64,000 nucleotides of DNA from Allacma fusca (taxonomy: Eukaryota; Arthropoda; Collembola; Symphypleona; Sminthuridae): contig OX359246.1 in NCBI GenBank assembly GCA_947179485.1, positions 48,339,632 through 48,403,631 of the forward strand, given 5' to 3'. Below, in pieces: positions 58,542-64,000 of the stretch. The translations under genes and the position numbers were made by a program. Position 1 is the first letter of the stretch; every line of letters begins with the position of its first letter. Under the pieces are notes generated by a model. It saw nothing but the letters and a program-made list of their open reading frames with translations, ran no database searches and was not told where the DNA came from.

Positions 58542-59127
58542 CGAGGTGCTCATTAACCTTCGCCCCAGGTTCTCCAAGTTCTAATTGCAGCTACCCTTTT
58601 GCAAATGTATTTTCTGTACAGAATTTTATTTCGGGCAGGATATAACTAAAATTGCAGAATAATTTGACCAGAAAATAATCTTACGGATCAATTGGGCAAG
58701 ACGTTATAGGCCAAATTTGATCCAATGTTTCCAAATAAGACTGCAAGAGCTTCTCCAATATATCAATGTCATTCTGAATCTCGTGCAGCACCTGAATTGT
58801 CGCGTCGTGCAGCTCACTTATTTTGGCGCCGCTGTTGGAAAATTTGTGAATCAGAAGATCCTCGACGCTGCATTTCACGTTTGTTCTTAAGTGTTCACAC
58901 GGATTTAAATTAGGAGAGTTTTGAACATCCTGAATTCACAAAAAGGCAACCCAGCTGTCTAGCAGAAATTTTTGTCCGTAATCGCAAACATTTCACAATC
59001 CATATCCTGTTCATAAGATTCAGTCGAGTTTCAGCAGGGTTCACATTCCGTGCGGACAGTGTTCCTCTTATTTTTGACTTAGTTTAGAAAACCTAGGAGT
59101 ATCTATTGGTAACTATTGAGCACCTCG
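58542..59127. mobile_element. Tc1/mariner-like short element
   Basis: Inverted ends CGAGGTGCTCATTAACC and CGAGGTGCTCAATAGTTACC (other strand), flanked by TA (58540-58541 and 59128-59129). End type and TA target fit Tc1/mariner. At 586 bp it is too short for an intact transposase. The open frame it carries on the minus strand is listed separately. Confidence 0.6.
58685..58929 (-). CDS. Exon-like open frame inside the mariner-like element
   Basis: On the minus strand a clean acceptor (GAATTCAG) precedes 58929, and a GTAAGA donor follows 58685 (phase 2 exit). The 81-codon frame begins DVQNSPNLNPCEHLRTNVKC, continues with a helical stretch (HEIQNDIDILEKLLQSYLE) and ends ..WPITSCPID. SPNLNPCEHL recalls the SPDLNPIEHLW motif at the third catalytic position of Tc1 transposases, so it may be decayed transposase; the rest does not fit that family. 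A host exon is the alternative. Confidence 0.4.
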
Positions 59128-59129
59128 TA

Positions 59130-61246
59130 CTTTTACAATTATCTCTGTACATATATACACCGTAGGAATCACATAAGAAATACGCATTTAGGGTCCGGTC
59201 AGCACACAGTTGATGACAATGGCTGATTCCCGCGTAGCTTTTGTTGTTGAGGCGACTGAATTTATAACGTCATATAGTCGGCATGAATTTGGTTCGCTAG
59301 CAGAGAAACACTCACAAAATTGTGATAGTTGAGAAACCATGTCTATAAAGTCTCCTTAAAATTGGAAATGATGTGGAATTTCCAGCAACGGTGAATCCTA
59401 TTACCCCCTTGACTAAGACAGATATTTACTTACAAAAATATATACATACATACATAGCTCCTCACGATCCAGTCTACAGTAAATTTTCAAGTACAACTAG
59501 AGAAAGTTCCTGCTGTGTGTTTCGTTCTTCTAAGTCAAGTCTTTTAATATAATTCTCACATTTTAGGGCTTGCATCCTGACCATAAAATTGGGTACAAGC
59601 TCAAAAACAAGTAAGAATGATGACGTGAGTTTTTCAATTGAATTTAAGATTAAAGGAAATTAGGTGCGAATTTTGAGTGCAAGAATTCCTTCCTAATCAA
59701 CTTGTAAATCAATTTATACCTACGAAACCGATAATTTATGTAAAGCCGCATCTGATTTTGTTTAAGTTTGTAAATGTTGCAATTATTTTAAAATAGTATA
59801 AAGAAATGCAATACAACACTCACACTGGTACACACTTGGGGTTAATGTACAAATCGGTGTTGATTTACACGCACTACTATATGCCTCAAAATACGGGCAA
59901 AGCTCAAGTGTAGATTATAAGTTCTTTCCAGAACCTATTCAGTTTCTAACAATTACTCTCGATTCTTAATTATGACTTGACTGTACTTACTAACAAGAAC
60001 TGCACCGTTGAAGAGCTATGTATAATTAGATATACATAGAAGTAAATACTAAATGAGTACATAGCCTTTTACCACGTATTTGCACGTGGAGACATAGTTC
60101 TACACGTGTTGTTCCAATCTTTTTTTGTATCATAAACATGCCGGCATGAAAGCAAGAAAAACATGAACTTCCAAACTAATTAATTGATGGTGTATGGTAG
60201 TGAACATGCATGATATGCATTTGATCAATGCACATAGAGAATACTAGCACCATACAAAAAAGCAATGTCAAATTTTTATTTTCTATAATTACATGTGAAG
60301 TTAGCTTGTATTTTCCCACAATTCATCCCGTTAAAGTTTCTGTTGAATTCAAATGCCTTTGTAAATGTGTCGTATAAAGATGACTTTTCACACCTCTTGT
60401 TCTCATGCATAGTCTTGAACCAAACACTTAATCACACCCCTATTATGTAAACAGTGACATTTGATCATAAGGTTACGTTGAGGTCACAATAAGGGTTTAC
60501 GAATAATTTAGCCTGAGTAAAATATGAAAGAAACCTAATACACTTCCTTTCTTGGACCGTATCAGCTACTTTGAGATTGCTGTGATTGTAGCTTGAAATT
60601 TTATTTGAGCAGGGTTACCAATAAACGTATAGTTGAATTACATAATATAGTGTGCAACATTATTGCTCATTTAATTGTTAACAAAACGACGTCCAATCTA
60701 AAAGGTGAACGAAAAATGAAATTAACAACTGTTGGTAATATTAATTTGTTACTGCTACTGACGTGCAAAGTATAAAATCGAATCTTTTTATAGTAGCACT
60801 TTGTCTACATCATAAAGCTAACCTTATCATCGCTTGCTTTTTACTTTATTCATTGCTACGTACACACCTGTAATAATAGAAAATATTGAGACAATAATTT
60901 GCACAATTATTAGGGCAGTTAAAAAATTGAAGAGCCAAGGTTGAAAATTGTTGATAATTCTTCCAGCTATTAATGCTTTAAAAATGCATCCGCAAGAACT
61001 TTACTAGGAGTAATATCTGTGCATGTTATTGTGCATCTAAATAATTTCGTACCACGACTTTTATGATCTGTAAATCACTGACCAAACTGCTTCTAGAAGT
61101 ATTGTCTGACAGAGGTAAAAATATCGGCCAGACTTGCACTGCTGCAGCCAATCAATTAGTGAAGGAAAGTAATCATGAACCTAAGTTACAATAACCTAAT
61201 AAACATCAACTAGCATCATTATTTACCCTCATTTTCCTCTGTTCAG
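59130..61246. other. Gene-poor stretch with one doubly open segment
   Basis: AT-rich. 59190-59354 is open on both strands: minus reads ..DFIDMVSQLSQFCECFSA.. up to a stop, plus reads a 37-codon ATG frame MADSRVAFVVEATEFITSY... Either could be a small exon; neither is supported by partners. Confidence 0.3.
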
Positions 61247-61324
61247 AATGCTGATACGAAGCCGGAGCGTGTGGTGAAAAAGGACCCTTCTTTGAAGAAC
61301 AGTGATCTCATGTCCGACCTTTGA
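61247..61324 (+). CDS. Orphan terminal exon (25 codons plus stop)
   Basis: A textbook acceptor (CCCTCATTTTCCTCTGTTCAG) is followed by an open frame NADTKPERVVKKDPSLKNSD + LMSDL and a stop. The charged, well-balanced sequence and strong acceptor make this likely to be the last coding exon of a plus-strand gene whose other exons I could not find in the AT-rich DNA upstream. Product unknown. Confidence 0.45.
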   Translation, partial: NADTKPERVVKKDPSLKNSDLMSDL

Positions 61325-64000
61325 TGCATACATTACTGGCCTATACAAAGTGTAGGCATGTATAGATGATAACAAAAATGCTTTGAGCAGGAGTATTCCC
61401 CAGCATACTTATTACGTGCCTTACAATTCATAATGTTGGGACCAGCAGAAGCAATGATAATGCAAGTGAAAGGCTTTTGGCGACAACACACCACCAAGTA
61501 TTGCCACTGCCTGACGGATAATGTAAATTAGAGAATGCCTTTTGACTTTTGCGTTTTGTGGCTATACAAAAATGAAGCACATAGGAAAATTACAATACTG
61601 TTGGCAATTACTCTTGACAAATTATTTTTTCTGGTTTACCTTGGCATAACTGCCCCTTGGAACACATTAGTGCACATACACGCAGCCAAAAAAGCTAATT
61701 AGAACTGATAGCTACATACGTGAACTGAACAGGGAAATCTGATATTATTTCAGAAAAGCTAGATTAAAATTTTACATGTACGAACAAAAATCTGAACCAT
61801 CACAAGTAATTAGTACAAAACCACGCATATCATATTAACGTCCTCTTCATCTTTAAAATTGAGCATAAATCTGCAAGAATACAACTTAATTTAAGAATAG
61901 AAGTATAGTATGTGTATACACCGTGTCAATGCTTTTTATTATAATGTGTCAGCATGTATAGTAGCATAATCTCTCCTTATACACAGCCAACGATTTAATC
62001 CGACAAGAGACGTTTTTTAGGGCAAAGCGAAATGATGTGCGTGAATATATTTACATTACGATTTGTAGTGAAAGTTCCTCAAATACACATATGTAGCAGT
62101 TTAGTACTCGCCCTTGCTGTTACAACTAAAGGAAATGGCTTCGACCCTTGGTAAATTTACAACTTTGTGCTAATCAAGAATTGTCTTTTGGGTTTAATCT
62201 TATTTACTTCTAGCTTCTAGAGTTTTAATACTTTTCTTATGAAATGTAACATAAGTGCATATCTAAGTGGCTCCTGACCAATTAGAATTAGAATAGCCCA
62301 GTTAAATTACAAAAATTGACAGAGAATTGTAACCAGACATGCCGAACGCACGACGGATCTTTGTATGTATGTATGTATTTGAATCCATACAATTATCTTG
62401 TGATGACTTTGTTTCACTTCGAGTCATTCCAAATGTAATTATGTATGTACTATTAAATATCAAATCCATTAGTTACCCCCTAGATTCAATTTAATATATG
62501 TTAAAATTACTTTTGCAACATTGGAAGTGCAATTTAAGTATCAATAGAAATTAAATAGTAGAGAATATCATACCGCAGAAAGTGCAATGCAACAATTGTA
62601 TTATCCTCATCTCCCCAAGGGGTTGGGTGTTCATCTCATGTCCGCGAGTACTTCTCTATCACAACAAAGAAATCACAGTCAGTCATACTTCCAACGTTGC
62701 TAGCGGAGGACGGTTGGAGCAGGATAGTCATCACTCCAGAGTAAATAATTCTTTTCAATTTTACTTTCTAGTCCGAGTCAAGACTCATTGTTTACATTAA
62801 TACTGACATATATAATTACAGTCTAGAAGCTAAAGCAGAATAGCTACAGCATTGTAAAGGTTCATTTCGTTAGTAGAGGATGGAAATATTTTATACAGTT
62901 TCCGCCACCAAAGTACCTCGCGACATTTCTTGTTAACAGAATCATTCATCCTTTCTGATATAAAAAACGACATATAGTCCTAAACCTTCTCAAGTTCTGA
63001 TCGAGTAGGAAAAAGTTAAATGAACTTATCTTATAAGATTTCCCAACCTTTGCATAGTTTCCAAACTTTGTACTTTATTTTCAAAGTAATACGAAGGTGA
63101 TACATTTAAGGTTAGTCAGATCATGCAATAAGATTTAATAGTAACACTACTACTGGAAGTTTCAGTCCAATAACTACGGTGACGAATTATAAACTCAATA
63201 AAACAATCATTTTTGTCTGACAGTTCTGATTGCCTAATCCTGTCAATTGATGAACTAGTCTGGAAACGTTTGTTATTGATTTTGAGGATAAGTAACGTGT
63301 AATTGCTCAACCTTTTTAAAAATCCACACCGGCAGATCTTCAGTAGCATACAGAGTTGTATAGATACGTGACAATTATATTTGCAGTAGTAGACAAAAAC
63401 ATGTGTAGTGCAAGTGTTAATAGAAGAATCCTGCAAAACAAGTTCAATCGGCGGCTTTGACCTATATTAACGTTGTTTGCGTACTGTTATATAATATTTT
63501 GTATGATTTCATAAAGTTATGCATTAGATAAAAAGCAGGCTGCACTTGTTACCATAATTGTAGCCTACAAAGTCCCAATAGGACACTGACCACAATCACA
63601 CACTTTTACCTGTAAGCACTCATGTGGACATGTCGATTGGAGGGAATAAAAAGAGGTTACTGTTATAAAATTTTGCATGATCACATATTCTGTCTCACTA
63701 TTCATCTTGGTAGACTTTTGTACTTGCATACGCACATATGGGCAAACTGTGATGTAAAAGTGAGAAAAAACCATGATGCCGTGAGTCAGTAATAATTATT
63801 GCAATTTAATACTACATGGCGTATGTAGGTGAAAATCAAAGTCGTTTGTCCACTTTAGCATACACTGTGGACAGCACTTGCCATTAACCTGTTCTGGCCT
63901 ATTAAGTCCATTTTGATTGATATAATTGTATGGACACAACTATATGTATACATTTAAACGATTCAACCATGTGTATGATTTTGTTTTTGTTTTTTAGTTT
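61325..64000. other. No gene recognised
   Basis: AT-rich to the window end. A minus frame at 62620-62730 (..SNVGSMTDCDFFVVIEKYS..) and the sequence TCPHECLQ followed by GTAAAA at about 63610-63640 look exon-like but are too short to call. Confidence 0.35.

Overview
This is a eukaryotic, AT-rich, intron-bearing nuclear window. Short introns with GT..AG borders, AATAAA polyadenylation signals, secreted low-complexity proteins and a very heavy load of short DNA transposons fit an arthropod (an insect or springtail-like genome). That placement is inference; nothing here names a species.

Layout. 1-2853 (minus) holds the 3' part of a PKA-type AGC kinase gene. 2997-14690 is mostly transposon territory: hAT-like miniature elements at 2997, 4612, 8945 and 10379, a PIF/Harbinger-like element at 11175, a palindromic MITE at 13690, and a LINE 3' relic at 9882. 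15726-18120 and 19623-20256 (both minus) encode two secreted, basic, low-complexity proteins with the same gene architecture. 20931-24935 holds one hAT-like element followed by a three-level stack of hAT-like elements, each with an intact 8-bp target duplication. 25814-27390 is a complete five-finger C2H2 zinc-finger gene. 28430-29120 holds two neighbouring insertions of one MITE family. 29300-34203 is a decayed Ty1/copia polyprotein followed by a broken envelope-like glycoprotein ORF.

35812-44509 is a secreted glycine-rich repeat protein gene. Its second intron carries Tc1/mariner, hAT and palindromic MITE insertions nested in that order. Its repeat exon is interrupted by a 2.8-kb long-TIR element, which itself contains a hAT-like insert, and by a 200-N assembly gap. 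47615-48431 holds a MITE inside a MITE. 48862-50167 (plus) and 50391-52373 (minus) are complete convergent genes for secreted proteins of unknown function. From 52.4 kb to the end the DNA is gene-poor, with a mariner-like element at 58542 and a few orphan exon-like segments.

The most striking signal is a set of about ten hAT-like non-autonomous elements. All have 8-bp (one 6-bp) target duplications, and each has arms built from its own short motif, repeated many times and inverted between the two arms. They insert into each other and into introns. All gene models were built by eye from splice sites and frame continuity and were not checked against transcripts.
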